64,000 nucleotides of DNA from Parapristionchus giblindavisi (taxonomy: Eukaryota > Nematoda > Chromadorea > Rhabditida > Diplogasteridae). Where the stretch lies: the NCBI GenBank assembly GCA_943737045.1, contig CALSFV010000485.1, forward strand, positions 1 to 64,000, read 5' to 3'. Under the pieces are notes generated by a model. It made no database searches. It was not told where the DNA came from and saw only the letters and a list, made by a program, of their open reading frames with translations. Shown in pieces: positions 24,301-37,700 of this stretch (position 1 is the stretch's first letter; every line of letters starts with the position of its first letter). A program made the translations under genes and the position numbers.

Positions 24301-27300
24301 TTATAGTCCGACGAAAAGTGATTTTTTTAATGTTTCAAATGATTGTTCAGCTGATTTCCCTGAGCAATATAATCATAATCATCTTTTTCCACTCCAAGCT
24401 GCATCGTGGTCAAGTCTTACGATGTTTGGTTGGTATTCCGGAGGTATCTTTTGTCATTTAAAAAGTTTTATCACCCATGAATCAGAAAAAGAAGTTCACT
24501 GCCGGGGAATCGAACCAGCCCCTTCCGGAATACCCGCAAAACATCATACCACCTTAAAATGCTGCAGTAGGATTTGAGCGAGAATATAAGAGAAGAGAAG
24601 AGCGATAAAATTCACATCGAGTGAAGAAAAAAGCTGAAAAATCAGCTGAAAATGGCTTGAAAAGTAAAAAAAATCGCTCTTTTCCGGTCTATAACTCGCT
24701 TCAGAAAAACATTTCGCAGGTTTTTAAAGCAGACTTGAAATCAGCACAGTCGATTTAGTAAACCCTGCAATTTTCGTGAAAATCGGGATATGTGAGTTCA
24801 CACCATTCCCATGTTACCAATGTTCCTTAAGTTAAGGAAGTCTTAGCGTTAGCTCCCGTGATACTATATTGTAGTTTATAATAATATATTTATCGCATCT
24901 TGGAGAAGAGAGAAAAGAAGTGAGAAAAGAGAACAATCAAAATACATATTATGACAAGAAGTTGCGACGATATAGTTGCAATTACTGGATTTCATCTTTT
25001 ACAGAATTACTAAATACATGAGGAGAGGTCGATGCTACAATAGTTAGATCTATATTGATCTACTTAAAGATTCTATCGATTTAGTTACCATTCACACTTA
25101 GCAATGTTCCTTAAGTTAAGGTAGTCTTAGCGTTAGCTCCCGTGATACTATATTGTAGTTTATAATAATAATAATAATAATAATATATTTATCGCATCTT
25201 GGAGAAGAGAGAAAAGAAGTGAGAAAAGAGAACAATCAAAATACATATTATGACAAGAAGTTGCGACGATATTGTTGAAATTACTGGATTGCAACTTTTA
25301 CAGAATTACTAAATGCATGAGGAGAGGTCGATGCTACAATAGTTAGATTTATATTGATCTACTTAAATTCTATCGATTTAGTTACCATTCACACTTACAT
25401 GGGAATGGTGTGAACTCACATATCCCGATTTTCACGAAAATTACAGGGTTTACTAAATCGACTGTGCTGATTTCAAGTCTGCTTTAAAAACCTGCAAAAT
25501 GTTTTTCTGGAGCGAGTTATAGTCCGACGAAAAGTGATTTTTTTAAATGTTTCAAATGATTGTTCAGCTGATTTCCCTGAGCAATATAATCATAATCATC
25601 TTTTTCCACTCCAAGCTGCATCGTGGTCATGTCTTGCGATGTTTGGTTGGTATTCCGGAGGGATCTTTTGTCATTTAAAGGGAGAGTAACCTTTGTCAAT
25701 ATACGCGTTTAACTCGTGGGGACTCTCACCACGACGTTTCAATGGTGGTAATAATCAAACGCATTTGGTAAGTTTTGCATACATGGGTATGCAAAAGTTA
25801 TTGAATGTATTCATATGTTCTCTCATTCCTTCTGATTTTGCATATCTTGAGAGATTTCCCTACACTGATTGATTCAAATTTGAATACAGGAGAGATGTGC
25901 TTCGTGGTGAGAGTCTGCACCTCATGAGGTGCCCTTTTCCAGGGGGAATTAACATACTGCATTTGACAATGGTTACTCTCCCTTTAAAAAATTTTATCAC
26001 CCATGAATCAGAAAAAGAAGTTCACTGCCGGGGAATCGAACCAGCCCCTTCCGGAATACCAGCAAAACATCATACCACCTTAAAATGCTGCAGTAGGATT
26101 TGAGCGAGAATATAAGAGAAGAGAAGAGCGATAAAATTCACATCGAGTGGAGAAAAAAGCTGAAAATGGCTTGAAAAGTAAAAAATCGCTCTTTTCCGGT
26201 CTATAACTCGCTTCAGAAAAACATTTCGCAGGTTTTTAATGCAGATTTGGAATCAGCGTATTCGAGTTAGTATTCCCTGCAACTTTCGTGAAAATAGGGA
26301 AATGTGAGTTCACACCATTCCCATGTTAGCAATGTTCCTTAAGTTAAGGAAGTCTTAGCGTTAGCTCCCGTGATACTATATTGTAGTTTATAATAATATA
26401 TTTATCGCATCTTGGAGAAGAGAGAAAAGAAGTGAGAAAAGAGAACAATCAAAATACATATTATGACAAGAAGTTGCGACGATATAGTTGCAATTACTGG
26501 ATTTCATCTTTTACAGAATTACTAAATACATGAGGAGAGGTCGATGCTACAATAGTTAGATCTATATTGATCTACTTAAAGATTCTATCGATTCAGTTAC
26601 CATTCACACTTAGCAATGTTCCTTTAGTTACGGTAGTCTTAGCGTTAGCTCCCGTGATACTATATTGTAGTTTATAATAATAATTATAATAATATATTTA
26701 TCGCATCTTGGAGAAGAGAGAAAAGAAGTGAGAAAAGAGAACAATCAAAATACATATTATGACAAGAAGTTGCGACGATATAGTTGAAATTACTGGATTG
26801 CAACTTTTACAGAATTACTAAATGCATGAGGAGAGGTCGATGCTACAATAGTTAGATTTATATTGATCTACTTAAATTCTATCGATTTAGTTACCATTCA
26901 CACTTACATGGGAATGGTGTGAACTCACATATCCCGATTTTCACGAAAATTGCGGGGTTTACTAAATCGACTGTGCTGATTTCAAGTCTGCTTTAAAAAC
27001 CTGCAAAATGTTTTTCTGGAGCGAGTTATAGTCCGACGAAAAGTGATTTTTTAAAATGTTTCAAATGATTGTTCAGCTGATTTCCCTGAGCAATATAATC
27101 ATAATCATCTTTTTCCACTCCAAGCTGCATCGTGGTCAAGTCTTACGATGTTTGGTTGGTATTCCGGAGGGATCTTTTGTCATTTAAAAAATTTTATCAC
27201 CCATGAATCAGAAAAAGAAGTTCACTGCCGGGGAATCGAACCAGCCCCTTCCGGAATACCAGCAAAACATCATACCACCTTAAAATGCTGCAGTAGGATT

Positions 27301-30300
27301 TGAGCGAGAATATAAGTGAAGAGAAGAGCGATAAAATTCACATCGAGTGGAGAAAAAAGCTGAAAAATCAGCTGAAAATGGCTTGAAAAGTAAAAAAATC
27401 GCTCTTTTCCGGTCTATAACTCGCATCAGAAAAACATTTCGCAGGTTTTTAATGCAGATTTGGAATCAGCGTATTCGAGTTAGTATTCCCTGCAACTTTC
27501 GTGAAAATAGGGAAATGTGAGTTCACACCATTCCCATGTTAGCAATGTTCCTTAAGTTAAGGAAGTCTTAGCGTTAGCTCCCGTGATACTATATTGTAGT
27601 TTATAATAATAATAATAATAATAATATATTTATCGCATCTTGGAGAAGAGAGAAAAGAAGTGAGAAAAGAGAACAATCAAAATACATATTATGACAAGAA
27701 GTTGCGACGATATAGTTGCAATTACTGGATTTCATCTTTTACAGAATTACTAAATACATGAGGAGAGGTCGATGCTACAATAGTTAGATTTATATTGATC
27801 TACTTAAATTCTATCGATTTAGTTACCATTCACACTTACATGGGAATGGTGTGAACTCACATATCCCGATTTTCACGAAAATTACAGGGTTTACTAAATC
27901 GACTGTGCTGATTTCAAGTCTGCTTTAAAAACCTGCAAAATGTTTTTCTGGAGCGAGTTATAGTCCGACGAAAAGTGATTTTTTTAATGTTTCAAATGAT
28001 TGTTCAGCTGATTTCCCTGAGCAATATAATCATAATCATCTTTTTCCACTCCAAGCTGCATCGTGGTCAAGTCTTACGATGTTTGGTTGGTATTCCGGAG
28101 GTATCTTTTGTCATTTAAAAAGTTTTATCACCCATGAATCAGAAAAAGAAGTTCACTGCCGGGGAATCGAACCAGCCCCTTCCGGAATACCCGCAAAACA
28201 TCATACCACCTTAAAATGCTGCAGTAGGATTTGAGCGAGAATATAAGAGAAGAGAAGAGCGATAAAATTCACATCGAGTGAAGAAAAAAGCTGAAAAATC
28301 AGCTGAAAATGGCTTGAAAAGTAAAAAAAATCGCTCTTTTCCGGTCTATAACTCGCTTCAGAAAAACATTTCGCAGGTTTTTAAAGCAGACTTGAAATCA
28401 GCACAGTCGATTTAGTAAACCCTGCAATTTTCGTGAAAATCGGGATATGTGAGTTCACACCATTCCCATGTTACCAATGTTCCTTAAGTTAAGGAAGTCT
28501 TAGCGTTAGCTCCCGTGATACTATATTGTAGTTTATAATAATATATTTATCGCATCTTGGAGAAGAGAGAAAAGAAGTGAGAAAAGAGAACAATCAAAAT
28601 ACATATTATGACAAGAAGTTGCGACGATATAGTTGCAATTACTGGATTTCATCTTTTACAGAATTACTAAATACATGAGGAGAGGTCGATGCTACAATAG
28701 TTAGATCTATATTGATCTACTTAAAGATTCTATCGATTTAGTTACCATTCACACTTAGCAATGTTCCTTAAGTTAAGGTAGTCTTAGCGTTAGCTCCCGT
28801 GATACTATATTGTAGTTTATAATAATAATAATAATAATAATATATTTATCGCATCTTGGAGAAGAGAGAAAAGAAGTGAGAAAAGAGAACAATCAAAATA
28901 CATATTATGACAAGAAGTTGCGACGATATTGTTGAAATTACTGGATTGCAACTTTTACAGAATTACTAAATGCATGAGGAGAGGTCGATGCTACAATAGT
29001 TAGATTTATATTGATCTACTTAAATTCTATCGATTTAGTTACCATTCACACTTACATGGGAATGGTGTGAACTCACATATCCCGATTTTCACGAAAATTG
29101 CAGGGTTTACTAAATCGACTGTGCTGATTTCAAGTCTGCTTTAAAAACCTGCAAAATGTTTTTCTGGAGCGAGTTATAGTCCGACGAAAAGTGATTTTTT
29201 TAATGTTTCAAATGATTGTTCAGCTGATTTCCCTGAGCAATATAATCATAATCATCTTTTTCCACTCCAAGCTGCATCGTGGTCAAGTCTTACGATGTTT
29301 GGTTGGTATTCCGGAGGTATCTTTTGTCATTTAAAAAGTTTTATCACCCATGAATCAGAAAAAGAAGTTCACTGCCGGGGAATCGAACCAGCCCCTTCCG
29401 GAATACCCGCAAAACATCATACCACCTTAAAATGCTGCAGTAGGATTTGAGCGAGAATATAAGAGAAGAGAAGAGCGATAAAATTCACATCGAGTGAAGA
29501 AAAAAGCTGAAAAATCAGCTGAAAATGGCTTGAAAAGTAAAAAAAATCGCTCTTTTCCGGTCTATAACTCGCTTCAGAAAAACATTTCGCAGGTTTTTAA
29601 AGCAGACTTGAAATCAGCACAGTCGATTTAGTAAACCCTGCAATTTTCGTGAAAATCGGGATATGTGAGTTCACACCATTCCCATGTTAGCAATGTTCCT
29701 TAAGTTAAGGAAGTCTTAGCGTTAGCTCCCGTGATACTATATTGTAGTTTATAATAATATATTTATCGCATCTTGGAGAAGAGAGAAAAGAAGTGAGAAA
29801 AGAGAACAATCAAAATACATATTATGACAAGAAGTTGCGACGATATAGTTGCAATTACTGGATTTCATCTTTTACAGAATTACTAAATACATGAGGAGAG
29901 GTCGATGCTACAATAGTTAGATCTATATTGATCTACTTAAAGATTCTATCGATTTAGTTACCATTCACACTTAGCAATGTTCCTTAAGTTAAGGTAGTCT
30001 TAGCGTTAGCTCCCGTGATACTATATTGTAGTTTATAATAATAATAATAATAATAATATATTTATCGCATCTTGGAGAAGAGAGAAAAGAAGTGAGAAAA
30101 GAGAACAATCAAAATACATATTATGACAAGAAGTTGCGACGATATTGTTGAAATTACTGGATTGCAACTTTTACAGAATTACTAAATGCATGAGGAGAGG
30201 TCGATGCTACAATAGTTAGATTTATATTGATCTACTTAAATTCTATCGATTTAGTTACCATTCACACTTACATGGGAATGGTGTGAACTCACATATCCCG

Positions 30301-31711
30301 ATTTTCACGAAAATTACAGGGTTTACTAAATCGACTGTGCTGATTTCAAGTCTGCTTTAAAAACCTGCAAAATGTTTTTCTGGAGCGAGTTATAGTCCGA
30401 CGAAAAGTGATTTTTTTAAATGTTTCAAATGATTGTTCAGCTGATTTCCCTGAGCAATATAATCATAATCATCTTTTTCCACTCCAAGCTGCATCGTGGT
30501 CATGTCTTGCGATGTTTGGTTGGTATTCCGGAGGGATCTTTTGTCATTTAAAGGGAGAGTAACCTTTGTCAATATACGCGTTTAACTCGTGGGGACTCTC
30601 ACCACGACGTTTCAATGGTGGTAATAATCAAACGCATTTGGTAAGTTTTGCATACATGGGTATGCAAAAGTTATTGAATGTATTCATATGTTCTCTCATT
30701 CCTTCTGATTTTGCATATCTTGAGAGATTTCCCTACACTGATTGATTCAAATTTGAATACAGGAGAGATGTGCTTCGTGGTGAGAGTCTGCACCTCATGA
30801 GGTGCCCTTTTCCAGGGGGAATTAACATACTGCATTTGACAATGGTTACTCTCCCTTTAAAAAATTTTATCACCCATGAATCAGAAAAAGAAGTTCACTG
30901 CCGGGGAATCGAACCAGCCCCTTCCGGAATACCAGCAAAACATCATACCACCTTAAAATGCTGCAGTAGGATTTGAGCGAGAATATAAGAGAAGAGAAGA
31001 GCGATAAAATTCACATCGAGTGGAGAAAAAAGCTGAAAATGGCTTGAAAAGTAAAAAAATCGCTCTTTTCCGGTCTATAACTCGCTTCAGAAAAACATTT
31101 CGCAGGTTTTTAATGCAGATTTGGAATCAGCGTATTCGAGTTAGTATTCCCTGCAACTTTCGTGAAAATAGGGAAATGTGAGTTCACACCATTCCCATGT
31201 TAGCAATGTTCCTTAAGTTAAGGAAGTCTTAGCGTTAGCTCCCGTGATACTATATTGTAGTTTATAATAATAATAATAATAATAATATATTTATCGCATC
31301 TTGGAGAAGAGAGAAAAGAAGTGAGAAAAGAGAACAATCAAAATACATATTATGACAAGAAGTTGCGACGATATAGTTGCAATTACTGGATTTCATCTTT
31401 TACAGAATTACTAAATACATGAGGAGAGGTCGATGCTACAATAGTTAGATCTATATTGATCTACTTAAAGATTCTATCGATTCAGTTACCATTCACACTT
31501 AGCAATGTTCCTTTAGTTACGGTAGTCTTAGCGTTAGCTCCCGTGATACTATATTGGTCTACTTAAACATCTTCCTTATGCACTGTTACATTTGCCTTAC
31601 GTGTCTACGCCGTAACCCCCTCCGTCGCGTAGGACAGGCGGCGGAGGGGGTTACGGCGTAGACACGTAAGGCAAATGTAACAGTGCATTAGCGCTAAACA
31701 ATTTATATATA

Positions 31712-31762
<51 letters not shown>

Positions 31763-34700
31763 TTATGTATTTATATATATATGAGGGGGGGGGGTTCGGG
31801 GGGTTTCCCCCCGATAGTCGCGCCGTCAGGCGCGGCTAGTCAAGAAAAGAATGTGAAAAAGGATGTAGAAGTATGAGTACGTTTATATTGAATCACTTAA
31901 GAGATCGATAATATTGATGTAGTATTGGAGATTAAATGAATATTGTATAGAATGAATAGATATACAAAGAATGAATGAATTAAGATATTTGTCCACGAGG
32001 ACTTCCTTTGATGGATTCAACGGGAAATATTAGAAGATGTAATAATGATCTCATTCCATGTCCATTTACTCATTATTGTATTGGATATGGAATACAAGCT
32101 CTTTGTTGTATCAAACCACGTACTTTTATTATATATTTAAAATAATATAAATATATTAATCTTAGATGGAATATGTTCACAAAATGTAGACGCTGGTACT
32201 AATTGTGGAACGATAACAAAGACAAGGTTTATCTATTCATTTTTAAATGAATAGATAATTAAAATTATCCATAAATATATATTTCAGATATTATTACGAT
32301 TCTTCAAGATCAATATGTCAACCATTTTCATTTAGTGGTTGTGGTGGAAATGATAACAATTTTAAATCAAAAGGAGAATGCTCAAAATTTTGTGCCACCA
32401 AAAGTAAATGAATGAATTGATAAATGTGAATGAATATGGTTATCTTAAGTGATATGTCCAAAGGGGGATCCATATCCATCTCCTCATTCATCAAATCAAA
32501 TTGAATCTTGTAATCATTCAATGAATTGTCCTCATAACTATACTTGTCTATTGCATGGACAAAGAAGAGGAGCATGTTGTCCATCGAAGAGTATGAATAA
32601 TCAATAGTCTATCATATAATTGTATGATATAAGGTCATGTATGTGGATCAGAATTGAAGTTGTCTCCTTCATGTCTCAGTCTAATAAAAGGAACATGGAC
32701 ATTCAGTTATACAACGGGACAATGCATAAAGGTTATAAAAATTTTGTAGTTTTCAGAGTTTCATTCAAAAAATTGAGATCTTTCTTCTCTATTAATTTTG
32801 TCAGAATGAAGAGATTCCTTGATTAATTTCATTTATTTGAAGTGAAATTTCAGATGACAGATAAAGTATGTGCAGATCAATTGAACAGTTTTGCTAATGT
32901 TGAACAATGTATCGATTTTTGTATTGGTCAGTTTCAGTTTTTTTAATGATTTTCTGATAAAATGGGTTTGAAATAAACTTTTATTTTTCTTATTTGGATA
33001 ATAGTAGATATTTGAGGTACATGTCCTCATAATATGCCCATATATATTAATCCCCATACAAATCAACCTCAATTGTGTAGATCAGATGATGGAGAAGGAT
33101 GTCCTCTTGGTTTTCAATGTCTCCAAAGGTATCAATATATCAAACATCAAAATACAAACATCATTTTTCAAATATCAAAGATTAAAGACCATAAATCAAT
33201 ACACTATAAATAAAACAGAACTGTCATCGGTTTGTTCAGACCACGCCCCCTTTTCCCTCTCTTTCAATGTAGTGCTCGGCGTACACCAGACTTTTGGTGC
33301 GAGATGGAACTGATCAGCCTATGGATAAGAAGAAGAAACTATTCGAAAGCAACATAACATCGACTGTTTTGTACGGATGCGAGTCATGGTCTTTACGAGA
33401 ATGCGACAAAGATAGATTAAGAATTGCACAACGAAAGATGGAGCGAAGAATGCTTGGTGTCACAAGATTGGACCGATGGACAAACGAGAGGATCAGAAGA
33501 ATGACTTGTCTGCGGGATTGGATCGATGAAGCGCTAAGAAGAAAATGCAAATGGGCAATTCGAATAAGAGAAATGGACCCCGAAAGATGGGCTAAAAGAT
33601 GCACTATGTGGATACCATATAACTATGCCAAATGCCGATCTCCAGGACAACCCCGTGTTCGTTGGCGTGATGATTTCAAGAAGATTGATGCGAGATGGTG
33701 GTCGATACCAACGGATGAACTAAAGAATGCCCATCCCTTCATCTAGTGTTATCACTTGATATGAATAAAGTATTAGTATTAGTCGGTTGCAAGCCATACC
33801 AAGTTAGCTAATAAGTCAAGACATCATTACTTAAGTTATAAGTCAAGGATTAAGCTAAGTACTAAGCCATAAGGAATAAGTTAAGTACAGTTAAGCAAAC
33901 AAAGTGAAATTAAGTCATGTTAACGTAAATTAAGTTAAGGCAAGGTAAGTTAACAGTAGTGATATACGTCATGGTACATATTACTGTAACACAACCAAGC
34001 AAATCACCGATTACGATAGCACCACACATCGTACATCAAGGATAAGGAATATGATTATTAGCTACCATACCCGGTTTTTGTGGATCAGATAAAGTACCGA
34101 TGGTCAGCTTTGAGTAAAAATTGTCGTACTAAGCATTATTCGAGTTATATGATTATGCCTATTGTAGACTACGGTAACCCGGTTCGGTGGGTATGATTAT
34201 CTCTATTGTTGACTACCGTAACCCGGTTCGGTGGGTCAGATAAAGTACCTATAGTCAGCTTTGAGTAAAAATTGTCGTACTAAGCATTATTCGAGTTATA
34301 TGATTATGCCTATTGTAGACTACGGTAACCCGGTTCGGTGGGTATGATTATCTCTATTGTTGACTACCGTAACCCGGTTCGGTGGGTCAGATAAAGTACC
34401 TATAGTCAGCTTTGAGTAAAAATTGTCGTACTAAGCATTATTCGAGTTATATGATTATGTCTATTGTAGACTACCGTAACCCGATTCGGTGGGTCAGAAT
34501 AAGTACGGTTGGTCAGATTTGAGTAAAATTCTGTGAAGTCATCGTCAAGTCTCATCTACCTCAGAATAGATTCAAAAATACGAAGAAATTCTAAAAAATA
34601 CTGCTGATTTTCTACAAACGTCAATAAACAACACACAACCCAACCTAGCGCACGACCAGGCACAATGCAGTCGATAACGCGCACGACCGGCTGGTAACTA

Positions 34701-37700
34701 ATAAAACTATTAAAGATCAAAACTATTTGGATGATAAGGAAAATAAAAGATGAAATATAAAAAATATGATTTAGTTCTCCATTTGCTCGTATTTGTTGTA
34801 AGATGGAATCAATCATGTTTGTTTATTCAATAACTATGTATTGATTGAAGATGAAATCATCTTCATTCATATCATAATAAATAAATAATATAATAATAGG
34901 AGCATATCTGTTGTACTCAACCACTTAAATGTCCATTTGGTCTTTCATCTCTTCATGATAGTTCATCTATTCCTCATATATGTACTAAAGGAGTTCCTGG
35001 GACATGTCCATCTCAATACTTTTGTCTTGATGGAATTAGTAATGCTATAGCAAATGGTATGGAGACGCATTATATATTCTATATCTATCTTCTCTTTATA
35101 GGAGCAAGAAGTCTTTGTTGTAAACCTGATCAATTATGTTTGCATCCATATATAAATGAAATATCTCGTCAACCACAAAAATGTTTCCCAGGTTGGTCTC
35201 ATTCCTACAGTATACCCATGAATTCTATCCTATCTCCATATTATTCTATCGTAACCACAAATCATTCTACCGTGTCCTCATATAATTATACCGTGTACCC
35301 ATAAGATTCTACCGTATCCTCGCATTATTCTACCGCATCCCCATATCGTTTTACAGTATCCCCATATCATTCTACCGTATCCCCATATCATTATACCGTA
35401 TCCTCGCATCAGTCTACCGTATCCCCATATCATTCTACCGTATCCCCATATCATTCTACCGCATCTCCATATCATTCTACCGTATACTCATCTCATTATA
35501 CCGTATCCCCATATCATTATACCGTATCCCCATATCATTATACCGTAACCCCATATCATTATACCCTATCCTCGAATCATTATACCGTATCCCCATATCA
35601 TTATACCGTATCCCCATATCATTATAAAGTATCCCCATATCATTATACCGTATCCCCATATCATTATACCGTATCCCCATATCATTATACCGTATCCCCA
35701 TATCATTATACCGTATACTCATATCATTATACCGTATCCCCATATCGTTTTACCGTATCCCCATATCATTTTACCGTATCTCCATATCATTCTACCGTAT
35801 ACTCATCTCATTATACCGTATCCCCATATCATTATACCGTATCCCCATATCGTTATACCGTATCCTCGAATCATTATACCGTATCCCCATATCATTATAC
35901 CGTATCCTCGAATCATTATACCGTATCCCCATATAATTATACCGTAACCCCATATCATTATTCCGTATCCCCATATCATTCTACCGCATCCCCATATCGT
36001 TTACCGTATCCCCATATCATTATACCGTATCCCCATATCATTATACCGTATCCTCGCATCATTCTACCGTATACTCATCTTATTATACCGTATCACCATA
36101 TCATTATACCGTATCCCCATATCATTATACCGTATCCTCGCATCATTATACCGTATACTCATCTCATTATACCGTATCCCCATATAATTTTACCGTATCT
36201 CCATATCATTCTACTGTATACTCATATCATTATACCGTATCCCCATATCATTATACCGTATCCCCATATCGTTTTACCGTACCCCATATCATTGTACCGT
36301 ATACTCAGCTCATTATACTGTATACCCATATCATTTTACCGTACCTCCATATCCTTCTACCGTATCCCCATATCATTATACCGTATCCCCATATCATTAT
36401 ACCGTAACCCCATATCATTATACCGTATCCTCGAATCATTATACCGTATCCCCAAATCATTATACCGTATCCCCATATCATTATAAAGTATCCCCATATC
36501 ATTATACCGTATCCCCATATCATTATACCGTATCCCCATATCATTATACCGTATCCCCATATCATTATACCGTATACTCATATCATTATACCGTATCCCC
36601 ATATCGTTTTACCGTATCCCCATATCATTTTACCGTATCTCCATATCATTCTACCGTATACTCATCTCATTATACCGTATCCCCATATCATTATACCGTA
36701 TCCCCATATCGTTATACCGTATCCTCGAATCATTATACCGTATCCCCATATCATTATACCGTATCCTCGAATCATTATACCGTATCCCCATATAATTATA
36801 CCGTAACCCCATATCATTATTCCGTATCCCCATATCATTCTACCGCATCCCCATATCGTTTACCGTATCCCCATATCATTATACCGTATCCCCATATCAT
36901 TATACCGTATCCTCGCATCATTCTACCGTATACTCATCTCATTATACCGTATCACCATATCATTATACCGTATCCCCATATCATTATACCGTATCCTCGC
37001 ATCATTATACCGTATACTCATCTCATTATACCGTATCCCCATATAATTTTACCGTATCTCCATATCATTCTACTGTATACTCATATCATTATACCGTATC
37101 CCCATATCATTATACCGTATCCCCATATCGTTTTACCGTACCCCATATCATTGTACCGTATACTCAGCTCATTATACTGTATACCCATATCATTTTACCG
37201 TACCTCCATATCCTTCTACCGTATCCCCCTATCATTTTACCGTATTCCCATATCGTTTAACCGTACCCCATATAATTTTACCGTAACTCCATATCATTCT
37301 GCCGTATACTCATCTCATTATACCGTATCACCATATCATTATACCGTATCCCCATATCATTATACCGTATCCCCATATCATTATACCGTATCATCGCATC
37401 ATTCTACCGTATCCCCATATCATTATACCGTATCTCTATATTATTCTACCGTATCTAGGAGATGGAAGATGTCCAGAAGGAACACAATGTCTAGCTGGTC
37501 TACATGATAAAACACTAAGAAGAGAAGCAATAGATATACCATTCTATTGTTGTTATAATGTTCAAGTATTAACTTGTACTGATGGTTCATCTCCTCTTAT
37601 TCATCCTAAATCTCATTCAATAGTCAGGTAGATCATCTAATCAATAAATCGCTCAATATTATATTCTCCTTTAGATGTTTGGATGAATCAGATTGTCCAT

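Larger units (their letters stand above)
22340..31560 (+). repeat. complex satellite array with nested MITEs
   Basis: The base motif (GTGATACTATATTG, ATCTACTTA, TTCTATCGATT, AGTTACCATTCACAC, TAGCGTTAG) also appears singly from 17640 and 21160 onward. From 22750 each unit is enlarged by a roughly 230-bp segment starting TAGTTTATAATAAT and containing CGCATCTTGGAGAAGAG. Every second unit or so carries a ~620-bp MITE, giving a period of about 1.2 kb. A longer period of exactly 4,873 bp relates 25398 onward to 30271 onward. No gene is present. Confidence 0.9.
15484..31839 (+). mobile_element. Helitron-like block inserted inside a Kunitz exon
   Basis: The block starts with TC right after host A15483. 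It ends with the hairpin CGCGCC-GTCA-GGCGCG followed by GCTAG (CTAG at 31836-31839), and the host resumes with T31840. These are the known Helitron hallmarks: 5'-TC, 3' hairpin plus CTRR, A|T target and no target duplication. Removing it puts the codons TTT-CTA and TCA-AGA back together and restores a normal Kunitz spacing ([13 protein letters not shown]). The 5' end sequence TCCC-TA-GTATAGAAGTT recurs at 15983 and 17771, suggesting nested or serial 5' ends. No Rep/helicase gene was recognised, so this is a non-autonomous copy or a composite of several insertions. Confidence 0.75.

Noticed and set aside
25517..30976. Identical 60- and 68-codon ORFs at 25517/30390 and 25897/30770
   Set aside because: They span MITE boundaries and are copies made by the 4,873-bp duplication; no protein family features.
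35278..37507. Long open frames in both strands over the 21-bp minisatellite
   Set aside because: The unit length is divisible by three, so any stop-free phase stays open. Good splice sites at 35192 and 37458 remove the region from the gene.
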